A DNA stretch of 64,000 nt from Timema cristinae (lineage: Eukaryota > Arthropoda > Insecta > Phasmatodea > Timematidae). Positions 33,791 through 45,049 of the stretch are shown here, in pieces. The DNA is taken from the NCBI GenBank assembly GCA_039000515.1, contig JBCFYV010000559.1, forward strand, positions 185,001 through 249,000. The letters run 5' to 3'. How positions within the stretch are numbered: the stretch's first letter is position 1; every line of letters starts with the position of its first letter. The position numbers and the translations under genes were made by a program. The notes below the pieces were generated by a model, which was not told the DNA's origin, did not search any database, and saw only the letters and a list, made by a program, of their open reading frames with translations.

Positions 33791-33826
33791 GTCATTTTAT
33801 TAATTTGTATGTATTAAATATATTTT

Positions 33827-34367
33827 GTGGGACAAATGGAACCAAGCTTTATTGTTAAAGGCTGTACCAACATTCTCAGTCCATTGATAGCCCATATCTA
33901 TAACATCAACCTGTCGAATGAAACTTTTCCCCTTAGCTGGAAACTATTTGCTGTCATACCTGTTTATAAAAAAGTGGCAAAAACAAATGTTTGTAATTAT
34001 ATACCTATTTCTCTCTTAAATATATTCTCTAAAATATTTGAGAAAATAAAGCATACATGTATACTTTCCACCACCTAAAGAATGAACTCCCAGAAACTCA
34101 ACATGACTTTATAAAAAATAAATTTACTGTCATAAATTTAGTAGAATCTATGGGGCATATTCCCAAGGCCAGGTTGATAATATTTTTTTGACTAAAATAA
34201 GTCTTTTAACTTGTATCAGTATAGTATTATTATTTTTAAACTTCGTATTTTTGGTCTATCTAAGTCATATGTAAATTGGTTTAGCACTTATTTACATAAT
34301 ACACTATTTGTTATTAAAATAGATTCACACACTTCCAACACATTTTTAGTCTCTTGTGGTATACCTC
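33827..34367 (+). pseudogene. LINE-C reverse transcriptase fragment, cut by a Harbinger end
   Basis: An open stretch reads PSFIVKGCTNILSPLIAHIY, then FPLSWKLFAVIPVYKK, NYIPISLLNIFSKIFEKI; after a frameshift HLKNELPETQHDFIKNK and decayed sequence to SCGIP. PSF...LS...FP..WK...VIPV.K......Y.PISLLN is the finger region of Jockey/CR1-group reverse transcriptases, and SCGIP corresponds to the usual S-G-V/I-P-Q-G box. It stops at that box where GGGTCTGGATTTA begins at 34368. About 180 codons remain. Confidence 0.75.
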
Positions 34368-34419
34368 GGGTCTGGATTTATTAACGGGAGCAAATAGCTG
34401 CGCCGGCGAGAGTTTGAGC

Positions 34420-35246
34420 GATGTGCCCAAATCTCTATTCAATAAAAGAAGCAGGCTCAATTTGAGAGCAAATTTGTGCCTTTTATTTGCCACCACTCAA
34501 TAGTAGGCGAAACTATTAAATCATGATTGTCACTTCAATAAATTTAAATGGCAGCATATTATCGTAATGACTTAAAATGCAATTAGTTTAGTTACCCCAA
34601 TTAATAATAAAGAAATTAAAATATCATACGTCTATAAAGCTCAAAATTTGTTTCAATTTAGATAGTGGTAACAAAGCCATTATTTACCTTTTATTGTTAA
34701 ATTTTTACATTCAACCAACGCAATGTCTTTGCATTAATAAAAAACAAAACGTCAAACAAAACCACGAACTATGTAATCTTTGTCTAGATCAGAAAGGTTT
34801 GTATTCTTCCAATTTCAAAGTCATTAAATATGATGGTCAGTATAACTTTAAAATAAATTTTAAAGTTTCTATAAATGTTTTATTAATTAAACTTAAGCTT
34901 TAAACTAATAACATAAATAAATACTAAGTAATGTACTAACATTGTTTTTGTAAAACACCCAGAAAGAGGCCGCTTCTAATTTTTATTGCTAGTTTATAAA
35001 CATAATGTTTAGAATTCTTTGTATGAACAAGGAGGAGAATAAGGTTCTAATCGTCTCCTTCTTATTCATTTTCCCTCTATCTTTCCAGCCTTTTACATTT
35101 TTTGAACAATATTTTTAGTAAACACTTTACAACGTAACATATGTATACCCAGATCTATCTAAATTATACCTCCTATTTAGCTTTTAGCACTTCATTTTAT
35201 TCATTTCATATAATTTGTGATAACTACACCCTATCAGTCAACCTCT
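34420..35246. other. Non-coding interior of Harbinger-A, left part
   Basis: AT-rich; a short start MAAYYRNDLKCN at about 34544 ends at once. No transposase motif recognised. Confidence 0.4.
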
Positions 35247-35259
35247 ACGAGTCGTAGAA

Positions 35260-35576
35260 TTATATTATTATTATATTATTATTATTATATTATTATTATA
35301 TTATTATTAGCACCGCGTCTTACTACCCATTCGGGTTGTACGCACTTACGCTAATGTGTAAATGGTAGGATGATTGTGAGATGAAATGAAGGACCTACAG
35401 TTTAACGTGGAATCCGAACCACGGTGGAGGCCTGCATTCCCCACATTCACAAGATGTCTTGTCAGAGGTGAAGGAATGGTTTGGTATTCAGATAAATCTG
35501 TGCCGGGACCGAGGATTGAACCCCGGCCGCCAGCATAGAAGTCTGACACCTTACCCTTAGGCCACCAGGTCACCCC
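35260..35576 (-). mobile_element. SINE family 1, full length, inverted
   Basis: Tail (ATT)n and GCACCGCGTCTTACTACCCA on the left, head GTGACCTGGTGGCCTAAGGG on the right. Perfect 13-bp duplications ACGAGTCGTAGAA at 35247-35259 and 35577-35589. Confidence 0.95.
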
Positions 35577-35589
35577 ACGAGTCGTAGAA

Positions 35590-36767
35590 ACACATCATGT
35601 TTGTTTGAATATGTTACACTAATTTCTTTTTCAATATATTTTACATGTTATATTCCACTCAATCTAACCGTTTTATTATTGAACCTTCTTTACTAGAGTC
35701 TTTAATTCTTATCTTACAGTTCCATGATTATGGTACGATAAACTTGAGTATCGAAACATGTCGACCAATTAAGCTTCCAGAAATCTACATCAAAACTGGA
35801 ACACCTAAAGGAGTAACGGGACAATTCAATCAGATAAGACTTAGAAAGAATTTTAAAAGTTTTTTTTAAAGGAAATTTGGTTATTGTAACTTTTTATACA
35901 CTGTAAAAAATTCGTAAAAACCTTTGAATATACATGTTTATGATATTTTATATTTTTAACATGTTGTTTTAGTAAGTTTTATTTCTTATTCTCGTCTAAA
36001 CAAATAATAAATTATGAGTTGTAAACTTATTAAATAAGTAATTTATATTAGATTATCTTTTCCTTATGACTTCACTCACATTTAAGTCGGGATTATTAAT
36101 GGGGCTTTTCCAGTGAATCATCTTAACTACCAAAAACACCATTTCAGACAAGTAGGAGGCCAAGGAAATGCTATAAATGTCATTGACTCCAAATATTAAC
36201 GACTACCTGTAGTAAGGCACCCGATTACAGGCGAAAATGTACAGCGAAGACAAAATAGGAGGTATCCAGATGCGGTGGCAAAGTTTTACTAGTATAAACC
36301 TATGTGTGGCCTATTTTACAAATATAACATTATAAACCTCCCCTCTCATCATTTGTTTGACTTGTAGGTTTATTTGGAGTGGTCTTTACCGATTGCCTGA
36401 TTTCAGTTCTCTACTAGCAAGATAAATAGTTGTTTATAGCTATTAAAATTTCAACACGACTTATAAAGTTTTCTTTTTCTTTTTAAACTAAACCCCCCTT
36501 TTCCCATCATTCTCAGGGTACAATTTAAAATATTAAAAGCCTTATGATTATTTAAAGTGGTCCCTTTATCTTTATTCCAAATTTCAGTTCTCAAACAAAG
36601 AGTGAAGTAATATTGGCTCCATTTTGAAATTTCTGATTTTTACATTTGTAGTTTTCTAAGTACCCTTTGATTCACAACTACTTAAATTTCAACTTTCTAG
36701 CTATTTGGGAAGTGGGAGAACTAGTAATGAGTGTGGGCTTTCACTTATATATATATTTATATATATA
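35590..36767. other. Non-coding AT-rich stretch
   Basis: Frames such as 35645-35869 show no recognisable domain. (TA)n-like sequence at 36746-36767 adjoins the Helitron end. Confidence 0.4.
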
Positions 36768-37540
36768 CTAGTGGACCCGACAGACGTTGTCCTGCCCGAA
36801 CGTTGGCTTTTCGTTTGGGTGGCATAATTGATTTCGATAATAAAACAAACACACTGTGATCATCACAATTACAAATTCACAATGAACTCCAATTAGTGAG
36901 TTACACAAATATTAAAAATTCAGGGTTTGTCAATACAACATACAAAATAAAACATCTTTTCTTTCCTCAAAATCAACTATATTGAGACAATAGTACATTA
37001 CAAATACTTTGTTTCACAGTAATGGCAACGCTTTCCCATTCCGTCTGTTTGTTTCTGAAACAAATGAATTTTACTTAGAATAGGAACTGCTAGACACTTA
37101 TACATACATGGTATCCATTATTAAAAATAATAATATATGGAATAGTGATCCCTACAATTTTTGTAATCTCGCTTACAGCTCCACAAATAGCAGCTGTATC
37201 GAAAAAAATTGCGAAGCTTGCTTACAAATTTGTATGCTGGGTACAGCTAATTTTATTTTATTGACATACCTTCAAATATGACAAATGTCAAATTACTTTT
37301 TAATTGTATCTATTTTCATAGTGCAAAACATATACTGTTTTGGGCCAGAACCTTTACGGGCTTAAGAAGAACAACTTACCTACATACGTACCATTTAAAT
37401 AGTATATACTTGTTGTACGAAGTACATACTATTTCGATGATACGTACAGTCAGCTGCATAGAAACCTCACCCCCTCTTATACCTAAGGTTGTAATGTTAT
37501 AAAAAACGGTCCGAAAAAATCAATAAAGTTTGTTTTGTTT

Positions 37541-37905
37541 TTATCTTAATGCGAGTTGATGAACAAAGTTTTTCGTCAATCCCTGAGGTGTATAAATGAA
37601 CAAACTTGATGGTTTTCCAACGCGAGAACACGCAACATATAATTGACCATGTGAGAAGCACTGATTTTCTAGATCCAACCACAAATGGACATTGTTTGGC
37701 CTTGTGACATATTAATAGTCATTGCTAATGCCAAGCGAATTGGAAATTGCAAGAGTCTGAATGGAATGGGCGAGTCTGAAGGGATCATTGGGATCCGTGG
37801 CAGGAGAACAACCTCACCTTGAAACTTGCCGTTAAAAATGGTAGCTTCAAGAACATTAGCCATTTTTTTTTTATGAACAATCGCGTGCCATTGCATAGCT
37901 TAGGT
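37541..37905 (-). pseudogene. Helitron helicase C-terminus (Pif1-like)
   Basis: Leftward: NSPKLCNGTRLFI, then a shift in an A-run, ANVLEATIFNGKFQGE, VVLLPRIPMIPSD, LQFPIRLALAMTINMSQGQT (the last helicase motif), then QCFSHGQLYVACSRVGKPS and SLFIYTPQGLTKNFVHQLAL with TAA at 37543-37541. This is the conserved end of Helitron helicases, which unwind DNA during rolling-circle transposition. Most of the helicase and all of the Rep nuclease are missing. Confidence 0.92.
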
Positions 37906-37908
37906 GAA

Positions 37909-38431
37909 TTTAAATTCCGAAGAAAAATGATGTGGCTCCAGCCAATAGTGTTTTCAATGGTTCTGGCGGCGAACTCAATCGTGGAAGTACAACTTTTCCA
38001 GACGCGCAGCAGAAACTGGCCGATTCACCTTTGTATTTGAATGCATGGCAGTGTGGGTATTCTTTGTCCATAGCGCCGATGATAATTTGTGAATGTGACG
38101 AATAGTCGATGTCCGACTCATATTCGAACGCAAGACGGAGAAGTGATGCGCGTGTTAATGCGCGATGTACTTGCAGGCGCTGTGGTTCATGTGCTCTGTG
38201 TGCGTCAGTGGCTCATTGACGTGCCTGTCTTTGTCTCAATGCATTAGCTCGAAGGCGTTCGTTGCGTTCCTGTTGACTTTCATTTGTACGTGTGTTTGCA
38301 ACCTGGACTCTTAAATTTCCATTGTCCGTCAATTGATCTTCTGCCGTTCGATTTAACCGACAGGTGTGGACTATTTGTGAATTCTGTGTACGTAGACCAA
38401 TATTTCCTCCTCGTCCACGAAGGCGTGGCAT
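37909..38431 (-). pseudogene. Helitron RepHel N-terminal region
   Basis: ATG at 38431 starts MPRLRGRGGNIGLRTQNSQI. The frame is open over 173 codons except one TGA after QRQARQ, where CGA would fit. Later HSQIIIGAMDKEYPHCHAF, ESASFCCASGKVVLPRLS, SPPEPLKTLLAGATS is the Cys-rich block that precedes the Rep domain in animal Helitrons. At 37909 the frame ends directly before the helicase tail, so an internal deletion of more than 2 kb of coding sequence joined the two. Confidence 0.88.
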
Positions 38432-38822
38432 TGTTCTTTAATAAACACACAACACCAAAATAATAGCAAATTAATTATTTGATTACATGTTGTTGTTTTT
38501 CGATGAGACGTTTAACACTCCGTAAATTTTATAAAATCATCGACACAAATAAGCACTTAAAATAAAAATTAGCAGGTTAGATTGATTATCATTGAATACG
38601 CATGTATATAATTAAAATTTATGGAAGATCATTTAAGATATTCACTTCAACACAGCACCTTACACATTTTCCCAATGTATGTATTTGAGTACACTTGATG
38701 AAAAATACACTCAATACTCACGCGATTGTGATACATGGAATATCGAAACCCATTGTACAGAAATTGAAATGTCAAAACAACGCCAAGCCACGACGCAAGA
38801 GACCTGCGCATGTATTGATGCG

Positions 38823-38996
38823 TACGTCAAATACCACAGAACTCGAAATCAATGCCACCTATGGTACACAAACATAACTATGAATTATTCTCAGAAGTTC
38901 AATTATGTGTACGTCAAATACCACAGAATTCTAAATCAATGCCACCTATTGGTACACAAATATAGCTATGAATTATTCTCAGAAGTTCAATTATTC
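38823..38996 (+). repeat. 87-bp tandem duplication inside the Helitron
   Basis: TACGTCAAATACCACAGAA recurs at 38823 and 38910, followed in both by AATCAATGCCACCTAT and TATGAATTATTCTCAGAAG. Two copies with a few differences. Confidence 0.9.
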
Positions 38997-39460
38997 ACTA
39001 TTCAGAAGGTTTTAACGATCAATTATTCATATTTTATTCATATTATATTCATTATTATAAATATTGGGTGGTGGTGGTGGGGAGTGAAATTGTGAGGTTA
39101 CATGTTCTGATATGTAAAAAATCTTTAAAAAAAATCCCCTCAAATAAATTCCCTAAAAAATAAAATTAATGCCTAGAACCCTATTGCAGCGCCACCTACC
39201 GGGTTAAATTGTGAATCAAAACCATCCATGGACCCACTCAAACACACACAAAAAATTTCATCAAAATCGGTCCAGCCGTATAGGAGGAGTTCAGTGACAT
39301 ACACACGTACAGAAGAATTATATATTAAGATATAGATAAATAGATAGATATACTGTATATATCGTTATTTCAATTCCTGTATTTCTTGAATCAATATTCG
39401 TTATCTAACTTCTAAAACCTCACATTTTTGTAGGTTAATAAGTAAAGCAATTATATGAAG

Positions 39461-39658
39461 GTAGAGTGTGTGAATAAAAAGGTAGAGGTAAACCACTTAA
39501 GATGTGGCTAAATGTTGTTGGCGAATTTGTAAAAGAAAGAAACATTGTTAGTTTTAAGAATAAAAAGGGCATTGACGATTCTATGAATGGATCTTGTTGA
39601 AGCAAAGCGAATATGCGAGGAAAGGGAGGTGTGTAGAAATTTAGTGAGGATGGATTAA
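39461..39658 (+). pseudogene. LINE reverse transcriptase C-terminal tail fragment
   Basis: KPLKMWLNVVGEFVKERNI, VSFKNKKGIDDS, then in another frame MDLVEAKRICEEREVCRNL, VRMD and a stop. Matches the minus-strand fragment at 1789-1953 and extends it. One frameshift. Confidence 0.65.
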
Positions 39659-39899
39659 GTACGTAGATGTTTTTTGAGCTATATGCAGTTTCTCACCTAC
39701 TCCGTAAGAGAACGGCGTGATTAGGAATGTATATGTTGTTAAATCTAAATTAATATTACTGATTTGATCATGATCAATAAATTTCTAAGAATGTTTTCTA
39801 AAATGTTCTGTATGTTATCTAGTTAAAAGATAATTCCATTTGCGCTATTATTTTTTTTAGATTATCTGACATACGTCCTAAAATAAAAACCAGAAAATT

Positions 39900-40800
39900 A
39901 AGAGCATCCGTTTGCGACTCTATAGCTCTTGTTTGCCGTACCATGAGCTGGATATTTGCTTCTACAACTAGCACATGGCGTTTCGTTAGTTTAGTTTGCA
40001 CCTTTATAGCTCTTGTTTGTCGTTCCATAAGCTGGCTATTTGCTTCTACAGCCAGCACATGGCGTTTCATTAGTTTAGTTTTCTCCTCTATAGCTCTTGT
40101 TTGCCGTTCCATGAGCTGGCTATTTGCTTCTACAGCCAGCACATTGCGTTTCGTTAGTTTATAGTTTTCTCCTCTATAGCTCTTGTTTGCCGTTCCATGA
40201 GCTGACTATTTGCTTCTACAGCCAGCACATGGCGTTTCGTTAGTTTAGTTTGCACCTTTATAGCTCTTGTTTGCCGTTCCATGAGCTGACTATTTGCTTC
40301 TACAGCTAGCACATGGCGTTTCATTAGTTTAGTTTTCTCCTCTATAGCTCTTTTTTGCCGTTCCATGAGCTGGCTATTTGCTTCTACAGCCAGCACATGG
40401 CGTTTCGTTAGTTTAGTTTGCACCTTTATAGCTCTTGTTTGCCGTTCCATGAGCTGACTATTTGCTTCTACAGCTAGCACATGGCGTTTCATTAGTTTAG
40501 TTTTCTCCTCTATAGCTCTTGTTTGCCGTTCCATGAGCTGGATATTTGCTTCTACAGAGAGCACATGGCGTTTCGTTAGTTTAGTTTTCTCCTCTATAGT
40601 TCTTGTTTGCCATTCCATGAGCTGGCTATTTGCCTCTACAACTAGCACATGGTGTTTCGTTAGTTTAGTTTAGTTTAGTTTAGTTTACACCTTTATAGCT
40701 CTTGTTTGCCGTTCCATGAGCTGTCTATCTGCTTCTACGGCTAACACATGGCGTTTCATTAGTTTAGTTTTCTCCTCTGCAGCTGCCGTTTGCCGCTCCT
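39900..40800 (-). repeat. 84-bp coding repeat (28-residue coiled-coil unit), about ten copies
   Basis: The unit encodes LAVEANSQLMERQTRAI followed by EEKTKLMKRHV or KVQTKLTKRHV. The two variants alternate over much of the array, so amplification probably went by 168-bp pairs. A 2-base insertion near 40160 shifts frame, and a run of TTTAG (40663-40690) plus a stop disrupts another unit. The C-terminal exit is DALNFLVFILGRMSDNLKKI. Confidence 0.93.
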
Positions 40801-41004
40801 AAAGCTTGTTGTGGTGTTTCACCAACTCTAGTTGTTCATAAAATCTATTTTAAATTTAAAAACAAGTTTATAAATTTATATCCAATGAACAAAAGAAAAG
40901 TAATCATTTAAATAAAGTTAACAACACATGTTCTTGAATTATTACTTCAATACACCATTCATATTAAATGTACTTAAAAATATCATATTTAAGTCTTAAA
41001 TTGT

Positions 41005-41225
41005 CTTACTACCTGATCAGGTTATAAGCACATATGGTAATTACTCTAATGGGGTAGGGATGAAAAAGGAAATATTTTATAGTTAATCTATCCATATTTG
41101 CGCGGAAAGAAAGTGGGAAACCGTTTAGGGAAAATCACCCTTGGTAGATCCGACTGGGATTTGAACCCTTATCTCCCCCTCATCATAAGGCCAGTCCAAC
41201 ACGTCTCAGTGCTCTCACATGTAGC
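41005..41225 (-). mobile_element. SINE family 2, inverted, in intron 3 of the Myb-like gene
   Basis: Right to left: head near GAGAGCACTGAGACGTGTTG, GGGTTCAAATCCCAGTCGGA (B box), GGTGATTTTCCCTAAACGG, and tail AACCTGATCAGGTAGTAAGA. Confidence 0.72.
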
Positions 41226-41741
41226 ACCCTTAATGAGTACAAAATTACAAAATATATATATTTATAACATAGAGGTATACTATAGTAGAAAATTTGCACA
41301 GTGAATAATTAGAAGCTAGTTAAATATACATCTTGTCCTGATATTGTAACCTTTGTCTACCCTGTAAGGAAGCAGGCCTACATTGCATTACTACACTATG
41401 GTATAGCTTGGTATTCCACAAACTGTGTACTACTGCACGGTGGTGAATTAGGTGTGCTGTGCAGTCTCAACCTAGAACACCATGCATCATTGTTCATCAA
41501 GAATAAAGGAAAGCATCGACTGCATTTCTTACGAACTTGTACTTCCTAATATTTTAAATACATCAGTAAATAGTCCAAATATTTAGCGCGAAGTTATAGA
41601 CTTAGTTATGAACTAACCAAATTATTGTTGAACTAAATATTTCCAAATTATAAAGAACCGGGCACAGAAAAACAACTTCAACCTTTAATCCTGGAACTTT
41701 TGAAGTTACTTCAGGGAAAAATTAGTCTATACTTCCATAAT

Positions 41742-41960
41742 TCGGCACAGATTTATGTGAGTACCAAACCCTTCCTTCACCTCTGACAATACGTATATTT
41801 ATCACAACTTGTGAATGTGGGGAATGCCAGGCCTCCATCGTGGTTCGGATCCCAGGTTAAACTGTAGGTCCTCCATTTAATCTCACAATCACCCTAACAT
41901 TACACATTAGCGTAAGTGCGTATAACCCGAATGGGTATTAAGACACGGTGCTAATAATAA
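41742..41960 (+). mobile_element. SINE family 1, 5'-truncated
   Basis: Starts in the body (GGCACAGATTTATGTGAGTA), ends GGGTATTAAGACACGGTGCT plus AAT repeats. Perfect 12-bp duplications TACTTCCATAAT at 41730-41741 and 41961-41972. Confidence 0.94.
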
Positions 41961-42958
41961 TACTTCCATAATAATTCTGATTTTCCTTACAATCGTTGGA
42001 CTGGGTGTGTAATCCATTTTTTCTGCTTTTGGCTTACCTTAACAAAACGGCGTGCCACAAAAAAATAAATAGGCTTGTTAAGTTTACCATGAACTTAAAA
42101 AGTTTGCGGAGCACTGGTTTATAGCTGATTGATAAGATAGGGTCATAGTGTAATCAGTCAAGATAAAACTGCTGTTACCCTATAGGATAAATTGAGTGTA
42201 CAATTATCTCTTTTTGGGGAAGTTATTGAGGTATTGTGATAGGGCTATGGTCTTACTTACCATTTTATTATTTATACTTAGTTCGTGGTTGCAAGTGTCC
42301 CTAGCATTCTTATCAACATCCACCAAGTTTTCTTCCTGGACTCTCAGATAATTATTATCAGAATGATTACTTATAAAATACATACAGACAATATGTTTTT
42401 CACACACATGAGCTGTCTCACAATGATTCGAAAGAAACCACTTTCTGACAACATAGATAAGTGGTTTGGTTATAGTATAGTGTGAATTAAAACATTATCC
42501 AATACAACATAAATACCTGGCAACAGATGCATTTACTGGATTTTGGGAGAGAGATGGAGCATGGAGGTCTTCCTACAGGAGTTGTTGGAGCTCCAAGAGA
42601 TTGTTGTCAGTAAATGGTGAAGAAATATAGGGGTCAGGAATCGGCAATTGAATAGCGTTCAGCTCAGGAAAGGGTATTTGAAAAGGTAATTCAATCACAT
42701 CTATTAAAAAAAAAAAGTGAGAGAGATCACTAACGATAGTACATAACTGTTTTTTAAGTACATACTTGGTGATTAAATAAATCTACATCAAATATGGATA
42801 TTAGCCAATAAAACATGCCAATGTCCACACTACCAGGTATGCCAGACAAGCTAACTTCAGCTAGAGTTGCAGCCGCTCTTTTTCTGTAGGGGTCAGCTCC
42901 ACTAAATTTGGTGCCCCCGCCCCCACCTATCCTAGCCGCTTCTCTTCGTATATCGACG

Positions 42959-44404
42959 CTTAAAATAAGTGAAAATAAATAATATGCTGTTTAATAAAAC
43001 ATTACCAATATGTCAATGTTTCTAAATCTGGGTCAAGACAAATATTTAAAAATTATGTTTAGTTGTGTTCAAACATTTATTGGCTATTGTTGGCTCAGAA
43101 GTAAGAATAAATAAACTACTTTTATATGATTTGATTTGAATATGCATGTGGTTTTCAAATACACGGCATGTTGTGTGTGGTGGAAGTGTTAACTTAAAAT
43201 AAAGCTCATTAACGTAGGCCTACTAAAGCTAACTGAAAAACTTTGAAATAATGTTAAGCTTAGGTATTTTTAATATTCAATATTGGCCTAATATTTAAAG
43301 TTATTTTACTATCAACATTTAATCAAATTTAGCTATATATATTCATGAGGCCCTAACCTCTTTCTTTATAATGATCATTTATCAGCTATAGCTTTCCATG
43401 AATTCAATAACAAAACAATTACATAAATAATTTTCACCACTGGCGAGTCTCTCAAATTTTCAAGTACAAATAACGTTGTAGGATCACCCAAATACACACC
43501 TCGAATGAATATGGGCACACAAGTTTAGTTGACTCGTGTGATTTGTATGATATTAAATATGCATACACATTTTACTAAAACTTTTATTTTTAATTCAAGG
43601 GTGGTCTGGCAGAATTAGAGAGGTTCTGAAATTAATAAAAGCGTTCCTTAAAATACATAATGTATGTAAATAACTGAGGTAAAGTTTTAGTGAAAACTAT
43701 AGCCTATAACACTATATCTAGGCTTACTTTGGCTATAGTACATTTCATATAGAATCGATAGTAAATATTAACCTTTTTTCATTACAATAGCTTGTATTTA
43801 TTATTATCATTATTATTCACTCAAGAATATGAATAAATGACTAACACTATTTATAAAGTTCGAATAATTTGCATAGGCTAGCTATCCAATTAAAACAAAA
43901 CTCACAAAACTTTGATTCTACAAAAGAAACTGCCAAGTTGAACTATTAAAATATAAACAACGCGATAAGCATGCTGGTCACTTGTAGCTATACATTGAAT
44001 GGATTTATCGGAACTGAGCAAATATAAATTTTTCACAGATCATTTGCGTTTAAATAAAAATATTGTTTCAACAATTCAACTTATTTTTTTCTACAGATTA
44101 TTGATCAATAAAACGCCTAATCGAAGTATAACTAATCTATAATTGCGTTAAATGTTTCTACTGAGATAATTATTCTATTAATTATTAAATAATATTGAAG
44201 ACATCAATCTAGTTCAAGGTTGAGCATGTGTTATTTCTTGACTAGATACTTCCAACAAAACATACATATGATCTCTTTCTTTTTTTTAAAGTGATTAACG
44301 ATTAATGTTGCTTTAAGATTCTTGAAAATAAGTCTTAAGCTTTCTATACCTTCGTAATTTTATATATACGCATCTTCAATAAATTGATATTAAAAACCAA
44401 CAAC
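42959..44404. other. Intron 1 of the Myb-like gene: AT-rich, no features seen
   Basis: No SINE, terminal repeat or coding frame recognised. Bounded by the splice sites inferred for the Myb-like gene. Confidence 0.4.
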
Positions 44405-45049
44405 TTATCTTGTGATTTACATCTTCTTTTGTAATCTTTCCATTTTCTTTTACATTCGATTGTTGTGCGTTGACGGAAATTTGTATTGTTTACTTCTTCA
44501 CAAATTTTCACCAGCACCAATCTTTTTTTAGTTTTTGTGATGCTGGGCTTAAACTTTGAATTTAATAAACTACTACTTTTTACATCCACTTATCAAAGCG
44601 TCTTTTTCCTCATGGATAAGATTCGCTCGTCTTTTAACACTATTAATACCTTCCGCCATTTTTAGTAGAATAAAACAAACTAGTCTCGAGTTTGGAAGTA
44701 AATTCTTCGCATTGATTGGTCTAAAGGAACTCAAATGATGACGTTTGTGATGTCGTTACCCTATTCTCACCACCAGTTTGCGCCTAGTTTAGTGAATACG
44801 GAAACGGATAAACGAATAAGGATCATCTAGGGCGCAAAGTTGTGCCATTTATATATGCTCGCGCCGGAGCAGATTTGCTCCCGTAAGTGAATTCAAGCCC
44901 TGGGTTCTTAAACTGGGGTCCGTGGATGGGCTTTCAGGGGGTCCTATGAACCAGATACAAAAAATAATAATTACAAATTGTAGATTAAAGCCTGGATTCA
45001 ATTACAAAGTTTCCTGTTTCTTCAACAGGAAGGATATTCATCACCTGGT

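Larger units (their letters stand above)
36768..39330 (-). mobile_element. Helitron, internally deleted, both ends present
   Basis: On the minus strand it starts TCTTAATATATAATTC at 39330 after an A, with GTATAGGAGGAGTTCAGTGA inverted and the CCGATTTTGATGAAATTT block typical of insect Helitron 5' ends. It ends GTCTGTCGGGTCCACTAG at 36768 before a T. This is the A/T insertion and TC...CTAG rule of Helitrons. At 2563 bases it is too short for a full RepHel protein; pieces of N-terminus and C-terminus remain. A tandem duplication of 87 bp lies at 38823-38996. Confidence 0.92.
39819..44659 (-). pseudogene. Harbinger-type Myb/SANT-like DNA-binding protein, four exons, decayed
   Basis: Exon 1 (44659-44405) starts MAEGINSVKRRANLIHEEKD and, after a 1-base insertion near 44585, continues SSLLNSKFKPSITKTKKR, ICEEVNNTNFRQRTTIECKR, KWKDYKRRCKS, a Myb/SANT-like fold of the kind encoded beside Harbinger transposases. 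Exon 2 (42958-42834) reads VDIRREAARIGGGGGTKFSG then ATLAEVSLSGIP. Exon 3 (42700-42577) reads DVIELPFQIPFPELNAIQLP then NNLLELQQL. Exon 4 (40844-39819) reads FYEQLELVKHHNKL, a TAG, then an expanded coiled-coil repeat. All three joins keep phase; introns 2 and 3 show GTAGTG...TAATAG and GTAGGA...AATAG, while intron 1 has a weaker GTTGTT...TTTAAG. In Harbingers this protein helps bring transposase to the ends. Alternative: a domesticated host copy that later decayed. Confidence 0.7.
34368..44900 (-). mobile_element. Probable PIF/Harbinger element (Harbinger-A) with later insertions
   Basis: Left end GGGTCTGGATTTATTAACGG then GAGCAAATAG...GCCGGCG; the right end, inverted, GGGCTTGAATTCACTTACGG then GAGCAAATCT...CCGGCG. 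These imperfect ~45-bp inverted repeats enclose a Myb/SANT-like gene whose ATG lies about 240 bases inside the right end, the same geometry as in the Harbinger derivative at 53943. Nested inside are a SINE (35260-35576), a Helitron (36768-39330) and two more SINEs. No 3-bp duplication was found and no transposase recognised, so the two ends could belong to separate copies. Confidence 0.5.

Noticed and set aside
40661..40695. Telomere-like repeat
   Set aside because: The unit is TTTAG, not the insect TTAGG, and lies inside an expanded coding repeat as local slippage.
44901..44960. hAT-type terminus (TGGGTTCTTAAACTGGGGTC)
   Set aside because: The words resemble hAT ends, but no matching inverted end or 8-bp duplication was found.
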